This document shows, one piece after another, positions 1-10,074 of a stretch of 64,000 nucleotides of DNA. Below the pieces are notes generated by a model, which was not told the origin of the DNA, made no database searches, and saw nothing but the letters and a program-made list of their open reading frames with translations. A program made the position numbers and the translations under genes. The stretch lies in assembly GCF_004664715.2 (NCBI RefSeq), contig NC_051083.1, forward strand, positions 101,585,661 to 101,649,660, given 5' to 3'. Source of the stretch: Peromyscus leucopus (taxonomy: Eukaryota; Chordata; Mammalia; Rodentia; Cricetidae). The first letter of the stretch is position 1; every line of letters begins with the position of its first letter.

Positions 1-92
1 CAAAGTAGTAGCATTTTAGTTTAGAATACCAAATAAAAATTCCAAGACTGGAGAAAAAGTAAACATTTTTATGGGTAAAAGAAAAGGCACAC

Positions 93-148
93 TTGGACTG
101 GAGAGATGTTCAGCTGTTTTAAAGGCTAGGCTCACAGCCAAGGGAAAA
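93..148 (+). mobile_element. SINE fragment, tRNA-derived B2/ID type (weak)
   Basis: The text resembles the SINE head 'ctggagagatggctcagc' followed by a 'taaaggctaggctcaca' motif. It is short, diverged and has no tail, so the family is uncertain. Confidence 0.4.
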
Positions 149-377
149 TAATCACACTTGATGGAAAATTCTCATTTTTAAACATCACACACTGACAGAC
201 ATCCATGAAATGAATGCCTTACAAAATGAAGAACTTACAAAGAAAAAGTAAAGGAAATCCTCAGGGAGGGACACAGAATGGGAAACAAAAATTTACAACT
301 GCATATGCAAGGGTAATGGCAACTAAAAGCAGCAGTTGGGAAAAACTAAGAAATAAACAGCCTAAGAGCTGAGTGAT

Positions 378-452
378 CTATTTCAATAGTAGAGTATTTT
401 CTTAATGTGTAATGGGCCTTGAGTTCAATTGCCTGAATCACAAAATAAAAAG
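378..452 (+). mobile_element. ID-like SINE, diverged
   Basis: The order is 'tagtagagtattttctta' (box A region), 'ttgagttcaattgcctgaat' (box B region), then an A-rich tail. This matches the layout of a rodent ID element with many substitutions. Confidence 0.4.
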
Positions 453-1250
453 TAAACAAATGAATCAGTACATGATATCGAAGAAAGATTTGGAATAATA
501 AATGTAAATATACATTTTATAAAAATGAAAGTGGACAAATATAATGATATTTTTGAATGAAATTATATATAGAACTTTCTTCTTTTTGCTTCTCCCAATT
601 TTTACTATAGAAATAAGAATGAATTTTAATAAAAAACACATTAACACATCAAGATACTGAAACATCTTCTGAGTAGTTGAATTGGCATTTCCTATGTATG
701 ACTGCATCCCTAGGAATTTTCCAAAAATAATTTTTAAAAACCAGCTTCCTGAGGAGGGAGGGGTAGCTTTGGTCAGGATGTAAAAACAAAACAAAAAAAT
801 GAATGAACAAAAAAGAAATAAATAAAAGAGCAGATTTCTGCAATATATAAACAGTTTAGTTTCACTCTAGAAATGACAATGGCCTGTTTCCGAATCCCTT
901 GATGTGTATGTCTCAGCCCACCCAGCACAAGGAGTCTAGCAAAATATTCCTGTGAATTTCAGTGTTTTACTGTATTCTCTAGATTTTCTTTAACCAATGA
1001 ATGAACATTTTAAATTATAAACAATTTAAAGCAATTTTTTTCACATAAATACCACTAAATAGAACTATATTCGACTTTCTATATGTAGCCATAGTCATGT
1101 TTAGAAGTAAACAGAAATTAACTAAAGGTGGTCTCTACTCATATTCTATTCAATTTTGATTTCTTGCCCTTAAGCAGTATCTAATAGCCAAGAAATGTTC
1201 TCATTCCCTTCAGTAGCAGAAAAGAAACTCAAAAGTATAAATTCCTTAGA

Positions 1251-2324
1251 TCATAAAAATCTCCAATTGTATAAAAAATTTTCAATTGCCTTTGTTGTCT
1301 GGAACTGCTTACATCTGAAACATATATTTCGCCACGAGAAATTCATCACATTACACTTATCACAATACCAATCCCCAGCTCTGTGAACAATGCTCTGCTT
1401 TTTGTACTGAGAGAGACTAAACCTTCGCTTGAACTTCTCAGGAAGGATCTTCCTGGAGAGGTATTGCCTACCTCTCCAGCTAGCTCCAGAACAGTGCTCA
1501 GGAGGAACTATAGCAGTTTGTTCCACTACTGCTGCTGCCACTTGGGAGACAAACCGAGGTTGGACTGAGCTAGAGGACAAACTAAGGGGTGTCAGTGGAC
1601 GAGTCTGAGACCACACCTTCTGCATTTCAGGGTAAGAACTGTCTACCTCATTTCCATTTGCTCTTATAGAAAATGTGTTTTCCTCTACAAAAGGAACTGT
1701 AGCAGCAGCAGCAGCAGCAGCATCTTGGCCTGATACTTTCAGTGGCTCTGTCCAAGTACCATCATGTCCCTCATCTCCACAAAGCACAGCACTGTCTAAT
1801 GGATGTGTCTCAGTTCCCTGGTCCTCATCTTCTTTCTTTCCTTCCTGATTTTGATCCTGAGTTCTTACCACACTAACGGGGTTACTTGGGGGAAATTTTT
1901 GTTCTCCTTCTACTCTATTAAGGTCTCCGAGTCCTTGTTGAAGATGGAACTCAGCGATGCCCTTTTCATCCTGTTTATCCCTCTGTTTTTGTACCACCCC
2001 TAAGAGAGCATTAATCAACAGCTTCTGCTCATCCAACTGATCCTGCATCATCTTTACCTTTTTTTTGTGTTCCCGCTCCTGCTTCTCAGCCAGGCCCACG
2101 GCCAGCGCCAGGGCACTCCAGGCACAAGACTTCTTGATGGTTCTTGGCATCACCGAGTCAGTCACGATGGTCTGTAACTCCCTTTCCAAAGTGCTCCAGG
2201 ACTCACACAACTGCATTCTATGGAAGCATCTATCAGACCCATGTTTAACTATTTGTTTGTTTAGAAAAGCCACAACTTCCCTGTGGTAAAAACCACAGGC
2301 TGGATCACGAAAATTAATAGCCAT
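1251..2324 (-). CDS. TEX13-family testis-expressed protein with RanBP2-type zinc finger
   Basis: This is a single uninterrupted 357-residue ORF. Residues 1-75 carry the TEX13-type N-terminal region (GF-H-x-V-x-x-F-x-N near 11-22; CAWSALAL at 67-74). Residues 78-122 are charged and heptad-like, a likely coiled coil. An Ala run sits at 202-208 and Ser-rich sequence near 248-253. The C-terminus holds a RanBP2-type zinc finger: W319, C321, C324, C335 and C338 with W-x-C-x2-C-x10-C-x2-C spacing, plus N328-F329. Such fingers bind single-stranded RNA in other proteins; the TEX13 role in male germ cells is known mainly from expression. The start is chosen because the family motif begins at once and the context is strong (A at -3, G at +4). 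There is no intron, frameshift or stop, so it looks functional. Paralogue is open: the finger excludes a finger-less copy, but A, C and D types remain possible. Human TEX13 genes are X-linked. Confidence 0.87.
   Translation of the reverse strand: MAINFRDPACGFYHREVVAFLNKQIVKHGSDRCFHRMQLCESWSTLERELQTIVTDSVMPRTIKKSCAWSALALAVGLAEKQEREHKKKVKMMQDQLDEQKLLINALLGVVQKQRDKQDEKGIAEFHLQQGLGDLNRVEGEQKFPPSNPVSVVRTQDQNQEGKKEDEDQGTETHPLDSAVLCGDEGHDGTWTEPLKVSGQDAAAAAAATVPFVEENTFSIRANGNEVDSSYPEMQKVWSQTRPLTPLSLSSSSVQPRFVSQVAAAVVEQTAIVPPEHCSGASWRGRQYLSRKILPEKFKRRFSLSQYKKQSIVHRAGDWYCDKCNVMNFSWRNICFRCKQFQTTKAIENFLYNWRFL
1701..1722 (+). repeat. AGC/CTG trinucleotide repeat coding for poly-Ala in TEX13
   Basis: Seven consecutive AGC units on the plus strand are read on the minus strand as GCT codons for Ala 202-208. 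A pure triplet run inside a coding region is prone to length change, so this Ala tract may differ between individuals or species. Confidence 0.9.
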
Positions 2325-2460
2325 TCTACGCAGCTGCAGCAGCAGGGACCCGGCTTCTCACCTCAGAGCCTAACAACAATACAGTGTGAACTTTGAACTC
2401 TTGGGGGTCCGCTCTCTACTCTTAAGATAGTCAAACGCCGCCTAGTGGTCTGAGGGTATA
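2325..2460 (-). promoter_or_regulatory. Putative TEX13 5' UTR/promoter segment with CTCF-like motif
   Basis: The 135 bases upstream of the TEX13 start have more CpG sites than the surrounding DNA. On the minus strand, CCACTAGGCGGC (plus-strand positions 2437-2448) fits the CTCF core CCASYAGRKGGC except at one base. No strong TATA box is placed at a standard distance, and I cannot locate the transcription start from sequence alone. Confidence 0.4.
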
Positions 2461-4057
2461 ATTGACACTCCCCAAGTAGCACAGCTTTTTTACTACAAGT
2501 TTTAAGGTCAATGAACTTAGCCAGTAAAAGGTACATAACACAGCATTAAAACCCCGAACAAAAAACCCAGTGAAGAATCTTACGCTGCTTACTCAGCCTG
2601 ATAGTGAATACAGATAGTATATATTTGATTAATATTTATTAAATTGAACTGGCTAATACTTATTTGTCATTACTAATTATATAACTTAATATTAATTTGG
2701 GAAATACTGTATATGATTGTTGAAAATAGTTTACATTTTTATATAAGCTTACTTGGATTGAAAAGCCCATTTTATCAGTGAGGTTTAATTTGTGTAGAGT
2801 AAATTTTGAGCAGAGCATTGTGTTACCTGGCAGAGGTAAGGTTAAAAAAATCACCAAGAGAAAAGCTCTGATGAAAAAATGGACCCACACAACACTAAGC
2901 AATCGACAGATGTTAAAATCACTAGGTGCAAGTTGGATGAGGAAAGTTTATATTAGGAAGCCCAGATTCTAGCTCTCTGAACAAATTGATCAATGTCCAC
3001 ATCACTAAAAGTGAAACATGACCACAAAATTCCTCATCATGTGATGTTAGAGGAATTACACAACCTTGTGTACACTGTAATTAAATCTAGTGTTTAGTTC
3101 TACCAATCGGTTTAGAGGAACTTGATAAGGACCACACTAAAAAGCTAACTAGGCAATCCACCACGTGCTGAAAGGAGGTGATTCTAAGTTTTTCCAAGTC
3201 TATGTGAGAATCCAGGAACAGGAAATGGAAGAATATCAGCAAATTACAGACCTTAGTCTGTTTCCTACTCAGTAAAATAAAACATTGAGACAATCTGAAA
3301 TTTTGAATTTGGATTCAGTATTGGATAATGTCAAAGAATTTTTAACATGGTAAAAGTACAAATGTCTTGACTATTTATCTTTAAGTATCACTTATCTGTG
3401 CATAAGAAAATATAAACCTGTAAATGTTTTATTCCAACATTTTGTTACAGAAAGCATCATAAACATGGAAATATAGAGGTCATATAGAGTAACATGATAC
3501 ATTCATACTATGGAAACTGAAAGTACTGCAACAGTAAATTATATTTATATAAATCTGTAAAATAGGTTTCAAACAATGTTATTTGAATGAAAAGGAAAAA
3601 TTTCAGTGGGTCACAGTGAGATAAAGTACATATTTTATTATATGTTTCCTTCAAGTTTAAAAAGTTATAAGCATGAATATAAAGCACCTTTAAAGAGATA
3701 TAAAACATTAAATAAATTCATGAAGGTTCCTGCATCTGCATGGAAAGGAGAGAATTGTATCTCAAGGAGGGTAAAAGCAACCTAAATTTTATTATTTGGT
3801 CAATCAATATGAAAGCACATTTTTCCAAGGAGAACATGGACATTTTGATTTTTTGTAAATTTCCTAAAAATCTATTTTTAAAAGAAACTATAAGTGAACA
3901 GAATTTTGAAGTGGCTTTGGTGGGCTCCTGGTGTCAGCCAGTTAGTTCAGTGCCAGTTCAGCGGGGGCAGTAGCTGGCACAAAGGACGGGGACACAAGAG
4001 GCAATCTAGGTTCCACTAAGCACTCAGTGACTGGTTGGTCTCTGCTGAGTGCCTAGC
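2461..4057. other. Non-coding stretch, no gene seen
   Basis: The sequence is AT-rich with only short chance ORFs. No recognised repeat fills it, though 3925-4057 (GC-richer, just before the LTR) may be retroviral internal sequence because it abuts the LTR start directly. Confidence 0.5.
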
Positions 4058-4315
4058 TGCTGTGGGATGTCGTTCAGTATGCTGTGAATATGTGTTGCTC
4101 TGATTGGTTGATAAATAAAATGCTGATTGGCCAGTAGCCAGCCAGGAGGTATAGGCAGAATAAGCTGACAAGAATAATTCTGGGAAGAGGAGGGTTGAGT
4201 CAGGAGTTACCAGCCAGACACAGAGGAAGAAAGATGTCAAGGCAGAACTAAAAAAAGGTAACAAGCCACATGGCTAAACATAGATAAGAATTATGGGTTA
4301 ATTTAAGTGTAAAAG
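4058..4315 (+). mobile_element. ERV LTR (mys-like class II), 3'-truncated
   Basis: It starts TGCTGTGGGATG and contains the family landmarks 'ctctgattggttgataaata', 'gattggccagtagcc' and 'caagccacatggc'. The same landmarks occur in the copies at 21627 and 63956. The last ~130 bases of the LTR are absent because the sequence passes directly into an inverted copy at 4316. Confidence 0.8.
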
Positions 4316-4615
4316 TGTAGCTGGTCCACAGTCAGGACAAATCTCTCTCACCCGTCAGTCCCATAGCCACTTTGACCCAACCAAGTAAACACATAGAGAT
4401 TTATATTGTTTAAACTGTTTGGCCTAATGGCTCAGGCTTCTAGCTATCCAGTTCTTATATCTTAAATTAATCCATTTCCATAAATCTATACCTTGCCACA
4501 TGGCTAGTGGCTTACCGGCATCTTCACATGCTGCTTGTCATGGTGGTGGCTGGCAGCGTCACCTTCCATCTTCCTGTTCTCTCAATTCTCCTCTCTGTTA
4601 GTCCTGCCTATACTT
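4316..4615 (-). mobile_element. ERV LTR (same family), inverted and 5'-truncated
   Basis: Read on the minus strand, it ends in the LTR 3' terminus CAGCTACA and contains the 'agagatttgtcctgac', 'ccatttccataaatctatacc'-complement and 'catggtggtggctggcagc'-complement landmarks of the LTR at 21627. It adjoins the plus-strand copy with no spacer, giving a tail-to-tail pair. Its 5' part is replaced by a B2 element. Confidence 0.8.
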
Positions 4616-4624
4616 CCCCTGGGA

Positions 4625-4722
4625 CTGGTTATAAGCTGCCATGTGGTACCAGGAATCAAACCTGGGTCCTCTGGAAAAACAGTCAGTTCTCCAAACTGCT
4701 GAGCCATATCTCTAGCCCTCTA
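4625..4722 (-). mobile_element. B2 SINE fragment
   Basis: The complement contains 'ccaggtttgattcctggtac' and the head 'gggctagagatatggctcag', the usual tRNA-derived B2 5' end. It lacks the B2 3' half. Confidence 0.8.
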
Positions 4723-5113
4723 CCCCTACCTCATTGAAGTAGCATCTGAAGGTCACACAAAAAATTAAGTGATCTACAGACAGCACACAGCAGAGTTAGG
4801 GAACAAACCTAGATCTTCACTGAATCATGACTCCACAATCCTACTTAGATTCATCAGCCTTTCTTGCTCTTGGCATAAGATTCCTACCTTTCCTGGCCTT
4901 GTATTATTAGAGTACCACTCAGCAATTTGTACAAACTTTTGAATATCATTTTTTCTTTGTCATTTTCTAAGTAATTCACAATGTTTAAGTTAATATCTCT
5001 GTTGATAATCCATCTGAAAATTTTATTTTTTTCTTCTTAGAAGTTTTCATGAAAGAAGAAATGTTTTTGAGGCTTTATAATAGTATCAAAACATAACTCA
5101 CATTAAAAGTAGT
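4723..5113. other. Non-coding stretch, nothing recognised
   Basis: This AT-rich segment has no repeat or exon that I can identify. Confidence 0.5.
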
Positions 5114-5121
5114 AATTTACA

Positions 5122-5266
5122 GCCAGGCGATATGGTGGTGGCGCATACCTTTAATCCCAGCACTCGGGAGGCAGAGTCAGGTGGATCTCTGTGAGTTCAA
5201 GGCCAGCGTGGGCTACAGTAAGTTCCAGGAAAGGCTCAAAGCTACACATAGAAACCCTGTTTCAAA
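5122..5266 (+). mobile_element. B1 SINE, cricetid subtype
   Basis: A full-length 7SL-derived B1 runs from 'gccaggcgatatggtggtgg' to 'cacatagaaaccctgtttc'. A short direct repeat AATTTAC flanks it (5114-5120 and 5267-5273), consistent with a target-site duplication. Confidence 0.92.
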
Positions 5267-5344
5267 AATTTACTAATACAGAGTGTTTATATACTAGCAA
5301 AGCCATGTGTGCCCATCCTCCACCTTCGACACCTTCAACAGAAT

Positions 5345-6263
5345 TCTTTATTATTTTTTAACATCAATGACAAATGCTGGGAAAGAGTCCTCCCTTCTCC
5401 CAGCCCCCACGTCCCCCCAGCCCACACCCCATTCCCATCTCCTCCAGGGCAAGGGCTCCCCTGGTAGATGCAGTCCCGGCAGGTCCAGTCCCTTCCTCCC
5501 AGGCTGAGCCAAGTGTAAAAGCCCCATGTTCCAAACAGCCAGCACATGCACTGAGGACAGGTCCTGGTCCCACTGCCTGGATGCCTCCCAAGCAGATAAA
5601 GCTAATCAACTGTCTCACTTATCCAGAGGGCCTGATCCAGTTGGGGGCTCCTCAGCTATTGGGTCATAGTTCATGTGTTTCCATTCGTTTGACTATTTGT
5701 CCCTGTGCTTTTTCCAACCTTGGTCTCAACAATTCGCTCTCATACGAACCCTCCTCTTTCTCACCAATTGGACTCCTGGAGCTCCACCTGGGGACTGGCC
5801 GTGGATCTCTGCATCCAGTTCCCTCTGTCATTGGATGAGGTTTCTAGCACGACAATTAGGGTGTTTGGCCATCCTATCACCAGAGTAGGTCAGTTTGGGC
5901 TTTTTCTCGACCATTGCCAGCAGTCTGTTGTGGGGGTATCTTTGTGGATTTCTGTGGGCCTCTCTAGCACTTTGCTTCTTCCTATTTTCATGTGGTCTCC
6001 ATTTACCATGGCCTTTTATTCCTTGTTCTCCCCTTGTGTTCTTGATCCAGCTGGGATCTCCCGCTCCCCCAAACTCTCTTTCCCTCGACCCTTGCTCTTC
6101 ATTACCCCCACTCACATCTAGGTTGTCCATGTAGATCTCATCCATTTCTGTCATTGGGCGATCCCTATGTATTTCCAGGGGTCCTGCTCTCTAGGTAGCC
6201 TCCCTGGAGTTGTGAGTAGCAGTCCAGTCATCCCTGCTTTACATCTAGTATTCTCCTATGAGT
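5345..6263 (-). mobile_element. L1 retrotransposon, 5'-truncated 3' end
   Basis: On the minus strand it begins at the very end of L1 ORF2 ('actcataggagaatactaga' complement at 6244-6263) and continues through the long 3' UTR, including a G-rich block complementary to 5393-5470, to an A/T tail at about 5345. It matches the segments at 60458-61311 and, more distantly, 63660-63955. The insertion is truncated, with no ORF2 domains left. Confidence 0.88.
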
Positions 6264-6282
6264 GTCTGGGCCCCGGCCGTGG

Positions 6283-6392
6283 CTTCTTCTTAGCAAGCCT
6301 CCTAGGCCAGCCTCAAATTTGGAATCCTCCTGCCTCTGCCTCCTTCAGCAAGTCCTACAGGCATGTACCACCACAACCAGCTGAGTGTAGCT
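6283..6392 (-). mobile_element. B1 SINE fragment
   Basis: The antisense B1 landmarks 'cctgcctctgcctcc' and 'ggcatgtaccaccac' are present, but head and tail are missing. Confidence 0.65.
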
Positions 6393-6456
6393 TGGGCCTG
6401 AGCTGGGGCCCGCAAGGCCACAGACAAGCTGCTTTTTCATAAATTCGTACCACGAA

Positions 6457-6469
6457 CATTGGGCGCCAG
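6457..6469 (-). other. Retroviral primer-binding-site-like sequence
   Basis: Immediately beyond the 3' end of the minus-strand LTR, the minus strand reads CTGGCGCCCAATG. TGGCGCCCAA is the start of the primer site complementary to lysine tRNA used by several class II retroviruses. This identifies the neighbouring LTR as a 5' LTR. The rest of the provirus is not recognisable further left. Confidence 0.7.
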
Positions 6470-6470
6470 A

Positions 6471-6672
6471 TGTAGCATGAATCTTAGAAGGTCTTATTAA
6501 TAAAAAACAAACCTGGAGCCAGGTGGTGGTGGCCCACACCTTTAATCCCAGCACTCGGGAGGTAGAGACAGGTGGATCTTTGTGAGTTTGAGGGCAACCT
6601 AGTCTACAGAGCAAGATCCAGGAAAGGTGCAAAGCTTCACAGAGAAACCCTGTCTCAAAACAAAAACAAAAC

Positions 6673-6703
<31 letters not shown>

Positions 6704-7197
6704 CAAACAAAAAAACCTAGAGCAAGGTATTGGGGTGAACGCTGAATGATCAGAGAAGCAGAATAAGCCACAGCCACCTCACCTTGTCACTTCCTGAGCT
6801 GATCCTGTTTCCTCAGATTGGAAGCTTCTGAGTCCTCATCCAGAATGAATCTCAGCTGAACTGCTGCTCAAAAGCCTAAAAACTTAACCAGCCAGTTCCT
6901 AGTTTTCATGCTTTATATACCTTTCTGCTTTTTGCCATCACTTCCTGGGATTAAAGGCTCACTTCATGGGATTAAAGGCGTGAGTCACCATGCCTGGCTA
7001 TTTCCAGTGTGGCTTTAAACTCAGAGTTCTATCTACTTCTTAGATACCGGATGGATCTCTGTTTCCCAAGTAATAGGATTAAAGGTGTGTGCTACCACTG
7101 CCTAACCTCTATGTTTAATATTGTGCCTGTTCTGTTCTCTGATCCCAGATTGGTTTATTAGAGTGTACAATATTTTGGGGAAGACAATACCACCACA
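6471..7197 (-). mobile_element. Class II ERV 5' LTR, with a nested B1
   Basis: On the minus strand it starts TGTGGTGGTATT (7197) and ends CATGCTACA (6471), so it has TG...CA ends. It includes B1-like segments that are part of this LTR family ('tgggattaaaggcgtgagtc' complement near 6960). A plus-strand B1 inserted later at 6518-6715. Related LTRs lie at 17116, 24005 and 56265, all on the minus strand. Confidence 0.82.
6518..6715 (+). mobile_element. B1 SINE nested in the LTR
   Basis: It is full-length, from 'gccaggtggtggtggccc' to 'agagaaaccctgtctc', with a ~55-base A-rich (AAAAC)n tail. The octamers ACCTGGAG and ACCTAGAG flank it as a probable target duplication with one later change. The LTR resumes directly after. 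Confidence 0.9.
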
Positions 7198-7735
7198 CCT
7201 CTTGGATATTGTTGCTTGAGTCATGGATATCCTGTGGTTATTGTTCTGCAGGACCAGTCCCTTCAAGAATTCCAGAAGGTCATAGATGGGGTATGTGCTA
7301 AGAATGGGCAAACCCAATGCCCAAGATATGAGTCTGGGTGGCAGCTGAGCTGGTTGGCCTGAGCCAATAGGACTGGCCCCCTCAGGTGAGGGGCAGTATC
7401 ATCTTTCCTAGGCCCATTACCAGGGTGAAGGATGGGACCACCTCTCCTGAGTGCAGGGGGGAGCAGCTCTTTCATGGGGAGTAGGATGAGTTCTCCTGCT
7501 GCAGTGACCAGCGAGGGACAGGTGCAGCTATCCTAGGGCCAGTAAGGGGCAGGTTGGCTCAGCACAGTCCTCAGATTTTAACATGCATGGTTCCTATGAT
7601 CCCCTATGGTAACACAGGCCATGGACATCATCACAGACTCTAGCTGCAGCAGCAATACAAACCCCTTGGCAGTAGTTCAACCTGGATGTCACCATGGCCC
7701 CAGTAGTAATACAATCCACTCAAATTGGGGACATT
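7198..7735. repeat. GC-richer block, probable unclassified interspersed repeat
   Basis: Base composition is clearly richer in G and C than the flanks, with phrases such as 'ggccatggacatcatcacag' and 'ggatgtcaccatggccccag' that I associate with a repeated rodent sequence of uncertain class. No long ORF or splice structure supports a gene. Confidence 0.45.
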
Positions 7736-7960
7736 TCTTTATGTCCAATACCTATCATTATTCACATTTTTTTATTTTCTCATTTTTTTATAATTAGTTT
7801 GTTTGAATTAGGTTCCAGATGATATAGAACTTATGTTTTGTTGGCATGTGAAGTTCTACTTTAGTCTATGAGTCTCTTCTGTATTTTTCATGTAATTTGC
7901 ATTTTGAAGATAGTGAGTTGTTTGTTCTCTCTGCTTGTTGCTCAGTGTGGATCTGACTGC
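7736..7960. other. Non-coding AT-rich spacer
   Basis: T-rich sequence with no recognised feature. Confidence 0.4.
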
Positions 7961-7963
7961 ATG

Positions 7964-8372
7964 AAGCCCATGGTGGTTTGAATAAAAATCCTCACTACCT
8001 GGGTTCATATTATTTGAATGCTTACTTAGTCACCAGGCAGTGGCACTATTTGTAAGGACTAGAAGAATTAGGAAGTATGGCCTTCTTAGAGGAAGGTTAT
8101 CACCAGGGTAGACTTTGAGGTTTCAAAAGCCCATGCCAAGCCCAGAGTCTTTCTCTTGGCCTATGGATCAGGATGTAGCTCTTAGCTACTTCACCAGCAG
8201 CATACCTGCCTGCTGCCAGCTACACTTGCCTGTTGCCATACTCCTTGCCATGATGAAAATGGGCTAAACCTCTGAACTGTAAGTGAGCCACTCCAAATTA
8301 AATGTTTTCTTTTTATAAGACTTGCTGTGGTCATGGTGTATCTTCATAGCAATAGAACAGAGACTAAGAAGT
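7964..8372 (+). mobile_element. ERVL-MaLR LTR (ORR1-like)
   Basis: The order of landmarks is that of a rodent MaLR LTR: 'tggtttgaataaaaatcc', 'gaggtttcaaaagcccatgc', 'ggatcaggatgtagctctta', 'ctgaactgtaagtgagcca', 'ttaaatgttttctttttata' (polyadenylation region) and 'gcaatagaacagagactaag' at the 3' end. Confidence 0.82.
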
Positions 8373-8960
8373 TGGTACCAGGGACTAGGGTATTACTGTG
8401 ATAGGCTTGACAATGCTTGTGTTTGGAGTAATATGGAACATTTTAGAACTTTGGGCTAGAAATTTGGTTTGACACTTTAAGGGGGCTTAGTGGGCCATCC
8501 TAGTAGGAGCCTGGAAGACAGTGGTGCTGAAAATAATGTAGATACAGAGAAGAATATTAGTAACTGATCTAGAGACTGTTGTCATATTTTGGCAAAGAAT
8601 GTTGCAGATTTTTGCCCTTGTCCTAAAAATCTACCTGAGGCTAAATTGAAGTGTTTTTGATCAATAGCATTAGCAGAGGAGATTGCAAGACAGCCTAGTA
8701 TTGACTGTGTCACTTGGTTATTAGTGGTCACTCTTATGGAGATCTGCAATTAAGAGGAACAAACCAGTAAGCAGCACCACTTCATGGTCTCTGCGTCAGC
8801 TCCTGCCTCCAGGTTCCTGCCCTGCTTGAGTTCCTGCCCTCACTGCTTTTGATGATGAACTGTTAGAGGGAACTATGAGTAAAACAAACTCTTTCCTCCA
8901 CAACTTCCTTTTGGCCACAGTGTTTCATCACAGCAATGATAACCCTAATGAAAATGAAGC
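8373..8960 (+). mobile_element. MaLR internal sequence and a second LTR-like 3' end
   Basis: The text 'gttggtaccagggactaggg' directly after the LTR is the usual start of the non-coding MaLR internal region. From about 8768, 'ctcctgcctccaggttcctg' and 'cagtgtttcatcacagcaat' look like the 3' part of another MaLR-type LTR. There is no open reading frame, as expected for MaLR internal DNA. Confidence 0.65.
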
Positions 8961-9485
8961 CTAGAGGTAATATGTCTTCTATAAGCTGCCACTGGGATTG
9001 AAAAGGTCTTTGTTCTGTTAAGCTTGATAGTGAGAGATGGATCCTATCTGGATGATGCATTCAGTCAACTCAAAAAAATTATTGAATTCTGATCTATGAT
9101 TTTCACACAGACAGACAGGTTGTGGCTCACAAGCCTCATATATTGTTTTATGCCTCCAGTCACAGCATTTGGGATATTGGGGAGGATGGTAAGACTGAGG
9201 CCATTCTGGGCTTTATAGAAGAAGCCTTAAATTGTCTGTTAATTTTTCCCTTATTGATGGCCTGTCATTCCTTCTATATCTGTTTCTTCAAGATGGAGAA
9301 AGAACTTTTGATATCAATTTACAAGAAAGGTTAAATAGAAATTTCATATTTTGGTAGAACTCTTCAGGCACATATTTTGAGATTTCTGTTTTGAGAGTCA
9401 GACTCACAGTTTTGTGAGGCTTCAATTTTTAGCAGTAAAACTAGCAATAGAAGATAAAAAAAAAAGGTCACTGACTTTCTATTGG
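8961..9485. other. Non-coding stretch, nothing recognised
   Basis: No exon-like or repeat-like structure is apparent. Confidence 0.45.
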
Positions 9486-9489
9486 CTTA

Positions 9490-9820
9490 ATCACTTGCAT
9501 AAGAACATTTTTCTATTATCTTTTTATTTTTATGTGACCTATTTTGATCATATTTTTCTTCCTCTAACTACTCCTAGATTTTCTCCACCTCTCTATATAC
9601 CGAAGTTCATGCTCTCACCCCAACCCTCCCAAACAAAACAAAATAATATGACAAAAGTAAAAGAAATCAAAATGAAACAAAAAGCATACAGAAAAACATG
9701 GAGTCCGTTTTGTGTCAACCAATTATTCCTGGGTTTGGGGAATATGGTTGATATACCCAGTGACACTACACTGAAGAAAACATATTTTTCTCTTTCCCAG
9801 GGTAAGAACAATGTTTAACT
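9490..9820 (-). mobile_element. L1 (Lx-type) 3' UTR remnant
   Basis: The antisense L1 3' UTR landmarks appear in order: 'ttttgatcatatttttcttcc', C-rich block, A/C-rich block, 'aacatggagtccgttttgtg', 'gttgatatacccagtgacac', 'ctgaagaaaac'. The same order is seen at 41345-41720 and 48345-48840. Confidence 0.8.
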
Positions 9821-10074
9821 AGGGTTTTTTGTTTGTTTGTTTGGGGAGTTAGGGGGGTGTATGTGTGTTTGTTTTTTGATTATTGATTATTGCTTCAAAT
9901 ATCTGTTTTATTTTTGTCATACAGTTATTTGACACTATACTTTGTCCCAAGGTGTGGGTTGTTTGTTTAATGTTTGTAGTACTGAGTATTAGACCTAAGG
10001 CTTCATGCATGTTAAGCAAGTACTCTAGCACCAAGCTATAGCTCTGTCACTTAAAAAGAAAATGTTCTTTTAAA

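Larger units (their letters stand above)
1..1250. other. AT-rich non-coding flank 3' of the TEX13 gene
   Basis: This is AT-rich sequence with stops in every frame and no convincing exon. It holds two weak SINE-like stretches (listed separately) and a short A-rich tail near 780-825 resembling an old L1 3' end. It lies downstream of the minus-strand TEX13 ORF and should include its 3' UTR. I could not find a clear AATAAA on the minus strand within about 250 bases of the stop. Confidence 0.6.

Noticed and set aside
2355..2368. Splice-donor-like GAG/GTGAGA on the minus strand upstream of the TEX13 ATG
   Set aside because: An intron starting here would need an acceptor within 36 bases to keep the ATG, which is too short; the ATG context itself is strong, so I kept a single exon.
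5374..6154. Overlapping frames of 70-154 codons on both strands
   Set aside because: All lie in the GC-richer 3' UTR of an L1 insertion; the same frames recur at 60732-61276 in another L1 copy. They are repeat artefacts, not genes.
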